A stretch of 11,263 nt of DNA from Conchiformibius kuhniae DSM 17694 (GTDB taxonomy: Bacteria; Pseudomonadota; Gammaproteobacteria; Burkholderiales; Neisseriaceae). The translations under genes and the position numbers were made by a program. The stretch spans positions 1 through 11,263 of the forward strand of contig NZ_AUAP01000038.1 in assembly GCF_000428785.1 (NCBI RefSeq), read 5' to 3'. The notes beneath the pieces were generated by a model, which was not told the origin of the DNA, made no database searches, and saw only the letters and a list, made by a program, of their open reading frames with translations. Positions 5,676 through 11,263 of the stretch are shown piece after piece; within the stretch, counting starts at the first letter, position 1, and each line of letters starts with the position of its first letter.

Positions 5676-5678
5676 ACC

Positions 5679-5891
5679 ATGTTCCGCAAATTATTGATTG
5701 CGCTGATTCGTTTTTACCAAACCGCCGTCAGCCCCATGCTGCCGCCGCGCTGCCGCTTTGTGCCGACCTGTTCGCAATACGCTTTGGAAGCGGTACGCAA
5801 ACACGGTGCGGTCAAAGGCATTCTTCTCGCCGCCAAACGCATTGCCCGTTGCCACCCTTGGGGCGGAAGCGGCTGCGACCCCGTTCCATAA
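5679..5891 (+). CDS. yidD: Membrane protein insertion efficiency factor YidD
   Basis: 70 residues from ATG 5679. An in-frame TTG at 5658 would add seven residues encoded by the uptake-sequence-like DNA and is less likely. The family pattern is complete: an amphipathic N-terminus FRKLLIALIRFYQTAVSPML, then CRFVPTCSQYALEAVRKHG, KGILLAAKRIARCHPWGGSGCDPVP. YidD is a small membrane-associated protein thought to help YidC insert proteins into the inner membrane. It is 15 bases upstream of yidC and surely cotranscribed with it. Confidence 0.96.
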   Translation: MFRKLLIALIRFYQTAVSPMLPPRCRFVPTCSQYALEAVRKHGAVKGILLAAKRIARCHPWGGSGCDPVP

Positions 5892-5906
5892 ACGTAGGAA
5901 AAAATA

Positions 5907-7586
5907 ATGGATTTCAAACGAATGATGATAGTGATGTCGCTGTCCATGCTGATTTTGCTCGGCTGGGAAGCGATGTTCCCCACGCCCAAGCCGCAGCCGC
6001 AAACGGCACAAACGCAGCAGGCAGCCGCACCCAAAGCCGCCGCGCCGGAAAGCCCGCTTGCCGCCACCGTGCCGGTTATGGTGGAAACCGACACCGTCAA
6101 AGCCGTGATTGACGAAAAAAGCGGCGACCTGCGTCATCTTACCCTGTTGAAATACAATGCCGCCAGCGATGAAAGCAAGCCTTTCGTGCTGCTGGACGCG
6201 GCGCAAGGGCATACCTATGTGGCGCAGTCGGAGCTGCTGGACGAAAACGGCAACAATGTTTTGAAAGGCGTGTCGTTTACCGCCGCGCAAAAACAATACA
6301 AATTAAACGGCGACAAGCTGGAAGTGCGCCTGACCGCGCCCGAAACCAAAGGCTTGAACATTGAAAAAGTTTACACTTTTCACAAAAACAGCTATGTGGT
6401 AAACGTGCGTTTTGACGTGCGTAACGGCGGCGCTGCGGCGGTGAAACTCGCGCCCTCCTACCGCATGGTGCGCGACAACAAAGCCCCCGAAGGGCAGGGC
6501 TGGTTTATGCAAAGCTACACCGGCCCCGCGCTCTACACCCCCGAAGGCGAGTTTCAAAAAGTGTCGTTCGGCGATTTGGACGACGATTTTGAAACGGGCA
6601 AAGACACCGCCGAATACCAGCGTAAAGCCAACGGCGGCTACATCGGCATGATTCAGCATTATTTTGTGTCCGCGTGGCTGATGCAGCCGAAAAACGGCGA
6701 CAATCTGTGCGCCGCAGGTTGCCAAATGGACGTAAAACGCCGCAGCGATAATTTGTACGGCGCGGGCGTGAACGTGGCGGCGGCAGACGTGGGCGCGGGC
6801 GCGTCCAAAACCTTTGCCGCCAATCTGTATGCCGGCCCGCAAGTTACCGCGCTGCTGGAGCAGGCGGCGGACAATCTGGTACTCGCCAAAGATTACGGAC
6901 GGGTGTTTATTTTCGCTTCGCCCCTGTTTTTTATCCTGAATTTCTTTCACGGCTTGGTGGGCAACTGGGGCTGGGCGATTGTGCTGCTGACGATTTTGGT
7001 GAAAATCGTCCTGTTCCCCCTGAACGACAAAGCCTATAAATCCATGGCGAAAATGCGTACCGTTGCGCCGAAAATGGAAGCCTTGCGGAAAAAATACCCC
7101 AATCCCGAAGACCGCATGGCTTTGCAGCAGGCGATGATGCAGCTTTATCGCGATGAAAAAATCAATCCGCTTGGCGGCTGCCTGCCGATGCTGTTGCAAA
7201 TGCCGATTTTTATCGGATTGTATTGGATGATTTTCTTGAGCGTGGAACTGCGCCAAGCACCTTGGATTTTGTGGGTGCACGATTTGAGCCGCCCCGATTC
7301 ATGGTTTATCCTGCCCGCGCTGATGATGGCAACGATGTGGTTCCAAACCACGCTCAACCCGCCGCCGTCCGACCCGATGCAGGCGCAGATGATGAAGATT
7401 ATGCCCTTGATTTTCGGCGTGATGTTCTTCTTCTTCCCTGCGGGTTTGGTGCTGTATTATGTGGTGAACAACCTGCTGACCATCGCGCAGCAATGGTACA
7501 TCAACCGCAAATTTGAACTGGAAACCGCCAACGGCGTGGTGCTGGACAAAGAGCCGCCCAAAAACGCCAAAGGCAAGAAAAAATAA
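5907..7586 (+). CDS. yidC: Membrane protein insertase YidC
   Basis: 559 residues from ATG 5907, with TAGGA seven bases upstream. It inserts and folds inner-membrane proteins, alone or with SecYEG. TM1 is at about 6-23 (MMIVMSLSMLILLGW), then a Pro/Ala/Gln-rich linker (to about 55) and a large periplasmic domain (about 55-325). The conserved 60KD_IMP core with five further membrane segments follows, starting VFIFASPLFFILNFFHG and ending in FPAGLVLYYVVNNLLTIAQQW. The hallmark YRDEKINPLGGCLPMLLQMP and SVELRQAPW segments are intact. The groove residue that is Arg366 in E. coli YidC is Lys366 here; the charge is kept, and I recall Lys in neisserial homologues too. The tail KNAKGKKK is basic. A terminator follows after six bases. 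Confidence 0.98.
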   Translation: MDFKRMMIVMSLSMLILLGWEAMFPTPKPQPQTAQTQQAAAPKAAAPESPLAATVPVMVETDTVKAVIDEKSGDLRHLTLLKYNAASDESKPFVLLDAAQGHTYVAQSELLDENGNNVLKGVSFTAAQKQYKLNGDKLEVRLTAPETKGLNIEKVYTFHKNSYVVNVRFDVRNGGAAAVKLAPSYRMVRDNKAPEGQGWFMQSYTGPALYTPEGEFQKVSFGDLDDDFETGKDTAEYQRKANGGYIGMIQHYFVSAWLMQPKNGDNLCAAGCQMDVKRRSDNLYGAGVNVAAADVGAGASKTFAANLYAGPQVTALLEQAADNLVLAKDYGRVFIFASPLFFILNFFHGLVGNWGWAIVLLTILVKIVLFPLNDKAYKSMAKMRTVAPKMEALRKKYPNPEDRMALQQAMMQLYRDEKINPLGGCLPMLLQMPIFIGLYWMIFLSVELRQAPWILWVHDLSRPDSWFILPALMMATMWFQTTLNPPPSDPMQAQMMKIMPLIFGVMFFFFPAGLVLYYVVNNLLTIAQQWYINRKFELETANGVVLDKEPPKNAKGKKK

Positions 7587-7592
7587 GCGTTC

Positions 7593-7626
7593 AGGCTGCC
7601 TGAAAAACCTTTCGGGCAGCCTTTTT
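7593..7626 (+). terminator. Intrinsic terminator made of inverted uptake sequences
   Basis: AGGCTGCCTGAA (7593-7604) and TTCGGGCAGCCT (7611-7622) are inverted copies with one mismatch and a 6-base loop, followed by T5. Inverted uptake sequences used as terminators are typical of Neisseriaceae. AGGCTGCCTGAA matches the Simonsiella-type dialect as I recall it. Confidence 0.9.
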
Positions 7627-7634
7627 CACACATC

Positions 7635-8144
7635 ATGAACCACACACTTTCCCCCGTCCAACAACAATTCCGCGATGCGATGGCGTTTTGCGCTGCCGGC
7701 GTGCATGTGGTTACCACCGATGGCGCGGCCGGGCGTTTCGGCATCACCATGACCGCGCTCGCCGCCGTTACCGACCAACCGCCCACGCTGATGCTGTGCG
7801 TGAACCGTCAAACCCGCATTTATCCCGTGTTGCGCGAAAACGGCTTATTGTGCGTCAATGTGCTGTCGGCGGCGCAACGCGATGTGGCGGAACATTTTGC
7901 CGGCATCACGCGGCTCACCCCCGAAGAACGCTTTGAACAGCACATCTGGCATCGCGGCGCAAGCGGGCAGCTTCAGGTGGACGGCGCACTCGCCCATCTG
8001 CACGGGCGCATCACCGCGCAGCAAGACGTCGGCACGCACGGCGTGTTTTTTGTGGAAATGGACGAAATCCGTTTGCACGGCAAGGCGGGCGATGCCGCGC
8101 TGGTGTATTTTTGCCGCGAATTTGGCAGCCTGTCCCGTTCTTAG
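7635..8144 (+). CDS. Flavin reductase, HpaC/RutF type
   Basis: 169 residues. It belongs to the split-barrel, FMN/FAD-binding NAD(P)H:flavin oxidoreductases that supply reduced flavin to two-component monooxygenases. It aligns by eye with HpaC/RutF throughout: QQFRDAMAF at 9-17, GVHVVTTDG, FGITMTALAAVTDQPPTLMLCVN (about 35-57), LLCVNVLSA, HFAG, LTPEERF, and the C-terminal THGVFFVEMDEI ... ALVYFCREFGSL. No oxygenase partner gene is in the window, so the physiological partner is unknown. The ATG (7635) lies eight bases after the yidC terminator T run, and no Shine-Dalgarno is visible, so how it is transcribed and translated is unclear. The match of residues 9-17 to the family supports a start at or near this ATG. 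Confidence 0.9.
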   Translation: MNHTLSPVQQQFRDAMAFCAAGVHVVTTDGAAGRFGITMTALAAVTDQPPTLMLCVNRQTRIYPVLRENGLLCVNVLSAAQRDVAEHFAGITRLTPEERFEQHIWHRGASGQLQVDGALAHLHGRITAQQDVGTHGVFFVEMDEIRLHGKAGDAALVYFCREFGSLSRS

Positions 8145-8149
8145 GGCAA

Positions 8150-8310
8150 GGGCGTGTGAAAACCACTTCGCCGTTATTCTTGCGAATGCGGGCATCCGCG
8201 TTGAAGCCAAACGGGAGTTGAAATACACCGTTTGCCGACAAGCAAAGATGGATTCCCGTCTGCGCGGAAATGACGGCGTTGTGTTGATTCAATCAATTGA
8301 TGACGCGCCC
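8150..8310 (+). repeat. dRS3 repeat cassette, copy 4 (decayed)
   Basis: It is bounded by GGGCGTGT (8150-8157) and TCAATTGATGACGCGCCC (ending 8310), inverse ends of the same type as the other copies. The left dRS3 is degenerate (8176-8195, ATTCTT-GCGAATGC-GGGCAT) and the right one has one mismatch (8252-8271, ATTCCC-GTCTGCGC-GGAAAT). The core and tail are shorter than in copies 2 and 3. It fills the space between the flavin reductase stop and the terminator at 8319. Confidence 0.7.
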
Positions 8311-8318
8311 GGACAACA

Positions 8319-8360
8319 CCACGCCGCCATGCCCGCAACAAAACAGACATGGCGGCGTGG
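8319..8360 (-). terminator. Terminator of the kdsB operon (bidirectional hairpin)
   Basis: A perfect 13-bp stem CCACGCCGCCATG (8319-8331) with its inverse (8348-8360) and a 16-base loop. It lies 14 bases after the solute-binding protein stop on the minus strand. The T run beyond it is weak (TGTTGT), so efficiency is uncertain. It could also stop plus-strand transcripts from the flavin reductase gene. Confidence 0.7.
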
Positions 8361-8374
8361 CGTCAATGTTTCAA

Positions 8375-9196
8375 TCAACGGTGGGTGCTTTGCCCGAACC
8401 ACTTGTTTTCAATTGCTTGATACTTGCCGTTTGCTTTGATTTTGTCGATGCCCCGATTGATTTTTTCCAGCAATTCGGGGTGGTGTTTGCCCACCAAAAA
8501 CACCACTTCGCGTTTCGGCTCGCTCGGAACATCAATGGCTTTGGTTTTGATGTGGTTTTTGTTTGCCTGCTGCTCGTAGTAGCCCAAAACGTAGCTCGCG
8601 CCCAACACGCCGTTCACTTGATTGTTGAACAATTCGCGTGCCGAGAGATAAAAGCTGTCGGTTACCATCACGTTTTCGTGCGAGCCGGCAATCGATGCTG
8701 CCAAGTCAATCATTTTTTGCCCGTAGTATTTGCTGACGGCGATTTTTTTGCCTTTCAGATGACCGATTTCGGTGATGTTTTTGGTCTGCTCGTTGTCGGG
8801 CATGCTCACGATGATGCGGACGGTGTCGATAAAGGGTTTGCTGGCGTGGGCGGCTTGGCTGTAGTCGGCATTGCTGTAAAAGGCGGAAGACCAGCCGTCA
8901 AATTCTTGTTTGTTCAGGCTTTCCGCCCATTTGTTGCGGATATAGTGTTTTAATTCCACATCAAAGTTTTCTTCTTTGGCAACGGCGCGAAGCACGTCCG
9001 GTTCAAAGCCGGTAACGCGCCCTTTTTCGTCCAGAAACTGAAACGGGGGATAGACGGCTTCCGTGCCGAAGTTGTACACGGGGCGGTCGGCGGCTTGCGA
9101 AGCGGCGGGGGCGTTGGCGTTTTTGTCGGCGGATTGTCCGCAACCGGCAAGCAGGGCGGCGCAAACGGCAAGGGTCAGGGAAAGTTTGTTCAACAT
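8375..9196 (-). CDS. ABC transporter solute-binding lipoprotein, family 3 (amino-acid type)
   Basis: 273 residues from ATG 9196. The frame extends 51 codons further upstream, but that part overlaps kdsB and would hide the signal peptide. The N-terminus is a lipoprotein signal, MLNKLSLTLAVCAALLAGC, with lipidation expected at Cys19, then a short Ala/Asn-rich tether. The SBP_bac_3 fold follows: YNFGTEAVYPPFQFLDEKG (41-59), VTGFEPDVLRAVAKE, a central KGKKIAVSKYYGQKMIDLA segment, and near the end YQAIENKWFG. This family binds polar amino acids or related small solutes in the periplasm. The ligand cannot be read from sequence. No permease or ATPase gene is in the window, so it must work with a transporter encoded elsewhere. 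It starts 22 bases after the kdsB stop and is probably cotranscribed. Confidence 0.93.
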   Translation of the reverse strand: MLNKLSLTLAVCAALLAGCGQSADKNANAPAASQAADRPVYNFGTEAVYPPFQFLDEKGRVTGFEPDVLRAVAKEENFDVELKHYIRNKWAESLNKQEFDGWSSAFYSNADYSQAAHASKPFIDTVRIIVSMPDNEQTKNITEIGHLKGKKIAVSKYYGQKMIDLAASIAGSHENVMVTDSFYLSARELFNNQVNGVLGASYVLGYYEQQANKNHIKTKAIDVPSEPKREVVFLVGKHHPELLEKINRGIDKIKANGKYQAIENKWFGQSTHR

Positions 9197-9218
9197 GGTG
9201 GCGTACCTGTGTGGTGGT

Positions 9219-9947
9219 TTAGGGAAAATGGGCGCGAACCCGTGCCAAATCTTCGGCAGTGTCCACGCCCGCAGGCGGTGCGGCATCGGTTTGGCAGACG
9301 GCAATCGCCCTCCCGTGCCACAACACGCGCAGTTGTTCCAATTTTTCAATGTTTTCCAACGGCGATTCGCTCAAGGAAACGTATTCGCGCAAAAAAGCGG
9401 CGCGGTAGGCGTAAATTCCGATGTGGCGCAGGGGGGGGCAGTCGGGCGCGGCATCGCGCGGGTGCGGAACCGGTGCACGGCTGAAATACAGGGCGTGTCC
9501 GTCCGCGCCGCACACCACTTTCACCGCATTCGGGCTGGCGAACTCGGCGGGGTCGTGAATCGGGCAGGCGGCGGTGGCCATCGGTGCGCGGCTGCGGGCG
9601 AGCGTGGCGGCGACCTGCCCAATCAGCGCGGGCGGCATCATCGGCTCATCGCCCTGCACGTTTACCACGATTTCATCGTCTGCCAAACCCAGCAACGCCG
9701 CCGCTTCCGCCAAACGCGCCGTGCCGCTCGGGTGGTTGGGCGCAGTCATCACACAATCCACGCCGTGTTCGGCGCAGGCTGAAGCAATGCGCGGGTGGTC
9801 GGTGGCAACGACAACGCGGCACGCCGCGCTTTGCCGCGCCCGTTCCGCCACACGCACCACCATCGGCTTGCCGCCGATGTTTGCCAACGCCTTTTCGGGC
9901 AAGCGCACAGAATCCAGCCGCGCCGGAATCAAAACGCTGAACGGCAT
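9219..9947 (-). CDS. kdsB: 3-deoxy-manno-octulosonate cytidylyltransferase
   Basis: It couples Kdo to CTP to give CMP-Kdo, the donor for the inner core of lipooligosaccharide; cytoplasmic. 242 residues from ATG 9947, whose A is the last base of the preceding TGA. A GTG one codon earlier is the alternative start. Motifs: nucleotide-binding IPARLDSVRLPEK (7-19), VVVATDH (45-51), HPSGTARLAEA (72-82), NVQGDEP (96-102), then HIGIYAYRAAFL, LEQLRVLWHG and VDTAEDLARVR near the end. The length is normal. A run of eight C (coding strand; 9431-9438) falls at about residues 170-172, where one-base slippage would disrupt the enzyme. It follows a Trm112-like gene as in many proteobacteria. Confidence 0.97.
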   Translation of the reverse strand: MPFSVLIPARLDSVRLPEKALANIGGKPMVVRVAERARQSAACRVVVATDHPRIASACAEHGVDCVMTAPNHPSGTARLAEAAALLGLADDEIVVNVQGDEPMMPPALIGQVAATLARSRAPMATAACPIHDPAEFASPNAVKVVCGADGHALYFSRAPVPHPRDAAPDCPPLRHIGIYAYRAAFLREYVSLSESPLENIEKLEQLRVLWHGRAIAVCQTDAAPPAGVDTAEDLARVRAHFP

Positions 9948-10129
9948 CACGATTTTACTTCCAAATCAGAAAGTTCACGCGCTTCGCCCGCCAGCATCAC
10001 CGGAATGCCGTCCCGAATCGGAAACGCCAGACGGGCGGTTTTGCTCCACAACTCTTGACGGTCGGCGCGGTATTCGAGCGGCTGTTTGCTGACGGGGCAA
10101 ACCAGCAAATGCAGAAAATCGGGGGTCAT
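9947..10129 (-). CDS. Trm112-like / UPF0434 (YcaR family) protein
   Basis: 60 residues from ATG 10129. The pattern FLHLLVCPVSKQPLEYRADRQEL, then ARLAFPIRDGIPVMLAGEARELSDLE, is that of the YcaR/UPF0434 group, small Trm112-like proteins of unclear bacterial function. The paired cysteines of zinc-binding relatives are reduced to one (Cys11), which I recall is also true of neisserial homologues, so zinc binding is doubtful. It overlaps kdsB by one base (TGATG) and is therefore translationally coupled to it. Upstream, a 28-codon ORF ends 11 bases before its start. Confidence 0.9.
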   Translation of the reverse strand: MTPDFLHLLVCPVSKQPLEYRADRQELWSKTARLAFPIRDGIPVMLAGEARELSDLEVKS

Positions 10130-10140
10130 GGTTTGGTCTT

Positions 10141-10227
10141 TCAAAGCGGGTTGTTGGGGGATTGGGCGGGCGTGTGCGCGGACACGGGCGCGGCGGCGGA
10201 CGGCAGGGCAAACCAATAAAGCTTCAC
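10141..10227 (-). CDS. Candidate 28-residue ORF heading the kdsB operon
   Basis: A GTG start at 10227 has a strong ribosome binding site, AAAAGGAAA, four bases before it, and TGA at 10143-10141 lies 11 bases before the Trm112-like gene. The peptide begins VKLYWFALPSAAAPV and ends in a Pro/Thr/Asn-rich tail. The front is mildly hydrophobic but too short for a clear membrane span. I do not recognise it. The binding site and spacing are the main evidence. It may be a leader peptide, a coupling ORF or the remnant of a longer gene. Confidence 0.4.
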   Translation of the reverse strand: MKLYWFALPSAAAPVSAHTPAQSPNNPL

Positions 10228-10269
10228 GGCATTTCCTTTTCTTGAATCAAACGGAAAAAAATCACGCGC

Positions 10270-10278
10270 ATTATCCCA
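10270..10278 (-). promoter_or_regulatory. Possible extended -10 promoter of the kdsB operon
   Basis: The minus strand reads TGGGATAAT (10278-10270), an extended -10 of the TGnTATAAT type with one mismatch. No good -35 is present. The start would fall near 10263, about 35 bases before GTG 10227. Confidence 0.4.
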
Positions 10279-10382
10279 TATTTGCACCGTTGCGGCACGG
10301 GTGCGGGCGCGGATAAGCCACTGCCCGATGCTTAGCAAGCCGAGTTTTCTCAAGGTTTATTGAACAAGCCAAAGGGGTTATT

Positions 10383-10463
10383 ATGCCAAGCATGACCGCC
10401 AAAATTGTGATGGAATGCGCCGTGCCGATGAGTAAAGTTGTGTTGAATTTTAAACAGGAGTAA
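10383..10463 (+). CDS. Possible 26-residue ORF or toxin-tail remnant before the 160-aa gene
   Basis: ATG 10383 to TAA 10463 encodes a peptide starting MPSMTAKIVMECAVPMSK and ending NFKQE. The frame is open back to the stop at 10314-10316. The stop is six bases before the next start codon, and the AGGAG of the next gene lies inside its last codons. That is the spacing of a coupled toxin-immunity or two-gene unit, but the peptide is too short to identify. It could be the end of a deleted larger gene. Confidence 0.3.
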   Translation: MPSMTAKIVMECAVPMSKVVLNFKQE

Positions 10464-10469
10464 TGAAGC

Positions 10470-10952
10470 ATGAACTTTGTTTATTATGAACAAGCCACAC
10501 CGGAAATGATTGAAAAATACCGAATGTATGAAGAAACGGAGATGAGACAAAACGGAGGTTATTTGTATGGCATTCGTGTATTCGGTTGTTTTAATAAGTT
10601 CTTTTCATTTGGAGGCAGCGGAAGGGTAAAAGACACTTTTCAAGACATTTTTTTGGATAATGAGGCAGAATGTTATTTAAGAGTGGGTTCGATACCTGGT
10701 TATATAGGTGGAAAACACGCTCATAGCTTTTTATTGTATTTTGATGGCAGAAAAATCTTGTTTACTATTCATCAAGAAAACGATGCAGGGGAGTATGATA
10801 AGGAAAATATTAAATTGGTGTGGATTTGGGATAAAGGCGAAAAAAATATTCATGAAATGGCATCTGTCTTACCGTTTATTAAAGAGGCCATTTGTTCTTA
10901 TTTTACCTATCGATGGCAAAAAAAAGAAATTAATCTCACTTTTGATTTTTAA
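10470..10952 (+). CDS. Uncharacterised 160-aa protein (accessory, possibly immunity-type)
   Basis: ATG 10470 has AGGAG nine bases upstream, and the gene ends at TAA 10950-10952. The DNA is AT-rich, unlike the kdsB operon next to it. It encodes a soluble, aromatic, acidic-to-neutral protein without signal peptide or membrane helix. Visible blocks are a charged N-terminus (EQATPEMIEKYRMYEE), a Gly/Phe stretch (FNKFFSFGGSGRVK), a beta-rich centre (HSFLLYFDGRKILFTIHQEN) and a C-terminus ending INLTFDF. I do not recognise the family. The small size, base composition, upstream tiny ORF and a further short ORF 15 bases after its stop suggest an immunity or accessory cassette. This is inference from context only. 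Confidence 0.75.
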   Translation: MNFVYYEQATPEMIEKYRMYEETEMRQNGGYLYGIRVFGCFNKFFSFGGSGRVKDTFQDIFLDNEAECYLRVGSIPGYIGGKHAHSFLLYFDGRKILFTIHQENDAGEYDKENIKLVWIWDKGEKNIHEMASVLPFIKEAICSYFTYRWQKKEINLTFDF

Positions 10953-10967
10953 ATAAGGATTTGTATT

Positions 10968-11036
10968 ATGGATAATTTGGATATCAACGCTGCTTTAGCA
11001 AGCGTAGATACCATCTTTCCAGTCAAGCTCCCGTAG
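10968..11036 (+). pseudogene. Truncated ORF cut by insertion-sequence DNA
   Basis: ATG 10968 has AAGGA eight bases upstream and only 15 bases separate it from the previous stop, so it looks like the next gene of that cassette. The reading MDNLDINAALASVDTIFP runs into DNA that on the other strand codes for the IS110 transposase C-terminus, and stops at TAG 11034-11036. The native gene is probably interrupted near 11010-11025. Its product is not recognisable. Confidence 0.5.
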
Positions 11037-11263
11037 CAGAAATTTCCAACTGACGGGACTGATAAACCGTTTGATGCTTCAATACGCCAAAGCAAATATG
11101 TACCAATTTACGCATCGCCGCGCCCAATGCCTGCATCGGCGTTTTTTGCCTTTGCAGCAGACGGGCGTATTGGGCGGCAATATCAGGGTTGTATTTCTTT
11201 GACACGACCGCAGGCAGATACAAGGCCGCACGCAATACTGCCGAACCTTTTTTGGATAACATC
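11018..11263 (-). mobile_element. IS110-family insertion sequence, one end
   Basis: The right-hand edge of the window is insertion-sequence DNA. Its inner border is placed near 11018 only because the transposase stop is at 11023 and the ORF starting at 10968 loses coherence there. No inverted ends or target duplication could be identified. Confidence 0.6.
11023..11263 (-). CDS. IS110-family transposase, C-terminal part (gene runs off the window)
   Basis: About 80 C-terminal residues on the minus strand, with stop TGA at 11025-11023. The order GSAVLRAALYLPAVV, then NPDIAAQYARLLQRQKTPMQALGAAMRKLVHICFGVLKHQTVY, is the C-terminal (IS116/IS110/IS902-type) domain of IS110-family recombinases. This family uses a DEDD/serine enzyme and usually lacks long inverted ends; many members carry a guiding RNA in their non-coding end. 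The N-terminal catalytic part and the left end of the element lie beyond the window, so completeness cannot be judged. Confidence 0.88.
   Translation of the reverse strand, partial: MLSKKGSAVLRAALYLPAVVSKKYNPDIAAQYARLLQRQKTPMQALGAAMRKLVHICFGVLKHQTVYQSRQLEISATGA

Noticed and set aside
6303..7280. 325-codon minus ORF over yidC
   Set aside because: His/Gln-biased shadow of yidC with no motifs.
8297..8953. 218-codon plus ORF over the solute-binding protein gene
   Set aside because: Antisense shadow; Phe/Val-rich with no recognisable domain, and it includes the terminator hairpin.

Overview
The window looks like a chromosomal segment of a Neisseriaceae bacterium. Supporting signs are the dnaA / rpmH-rnpA-yidD-yidC neighbourhood with neisserial-type protein sequences, dRS3-type 20-bp repeats (ATTCCC-N8-GGGAAT), and a terminator built from two inverted 12-mers of the DNA-uptake-sequence type. 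The uptake word is AGGCTGCCTGAA, which I recall as the Simonsiella-type dialect rather than the meningococcal one. This suggests a Neisseria relative on the Simonsiella/Alysiella/Conchiformibius side, but I cannot fix the genus.

Layout. 1-1100: AT-rich accessory DNA with the 3' end of a DUF4261-type gene and an Imm11/DUF1629-like gene whose 5' end may be frameshifted. 1130-1480: a palindromic repeat fused to a dRS3 cassette, then a strong terminator. 1551-1626 (minus): a CAT-anticodon tRNA that resembles tRNA-Ile2 more than elongator tRNA-Met. 1717-3468 (minus): dnaA with a long Pro/Ala-rich linker. 3469-4074: the dnaA/rpmH divergent region, a probable oriC, with DnaA boxes, a terminator-like hairpin in the dnaA leader, a dRS3 cassette and the rpmH promoter. 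4075-7626: rpmH-rnpA, then a second full dRS3 cassette and a DUF1963/YwqG gene that split the usual cluster, then yidD-yidC and a terminator. 7635-8144: an HpaC/RutF-type flavin reductase. 8150-8360: a decayed repeat copy and a terminator. 8375-10227 (minus): a probable operon of a 28-codon ORF, a Trm112-like gene, kdsB and a solute-binding lipoprotein gene. 10383-11263: AT-rich accessory DNA with a tiny ORF, an unrecognised 160-aa protein, a truncated ORF and the 3' end of an IS110-family transposase gene on the minus strand.

Functionally, the middle is housekeeping: replication initiation, ribosome and RNase P biogenesis, membrane protein insertion, and Kdo activation for lipooligosaccharide. 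Both edges look like accessory cassettes of the immunity-gene kind, interrupted on the right by an insertion sequence.

The most distinctive feature is a dispersed repeat of about 195 bp: two dRS3 palindromes around a short core, bounded by imperfect inverted ends close to GGGCGTGTCATCAATT. It occurs in four states of preservation, plus one isolated end inside the dnaA leader. One copy abuts the DnaA boxes. I see no large multi-gene novel system; the repeat family and the organisation of the dnaA leader/oriC are the best leads.
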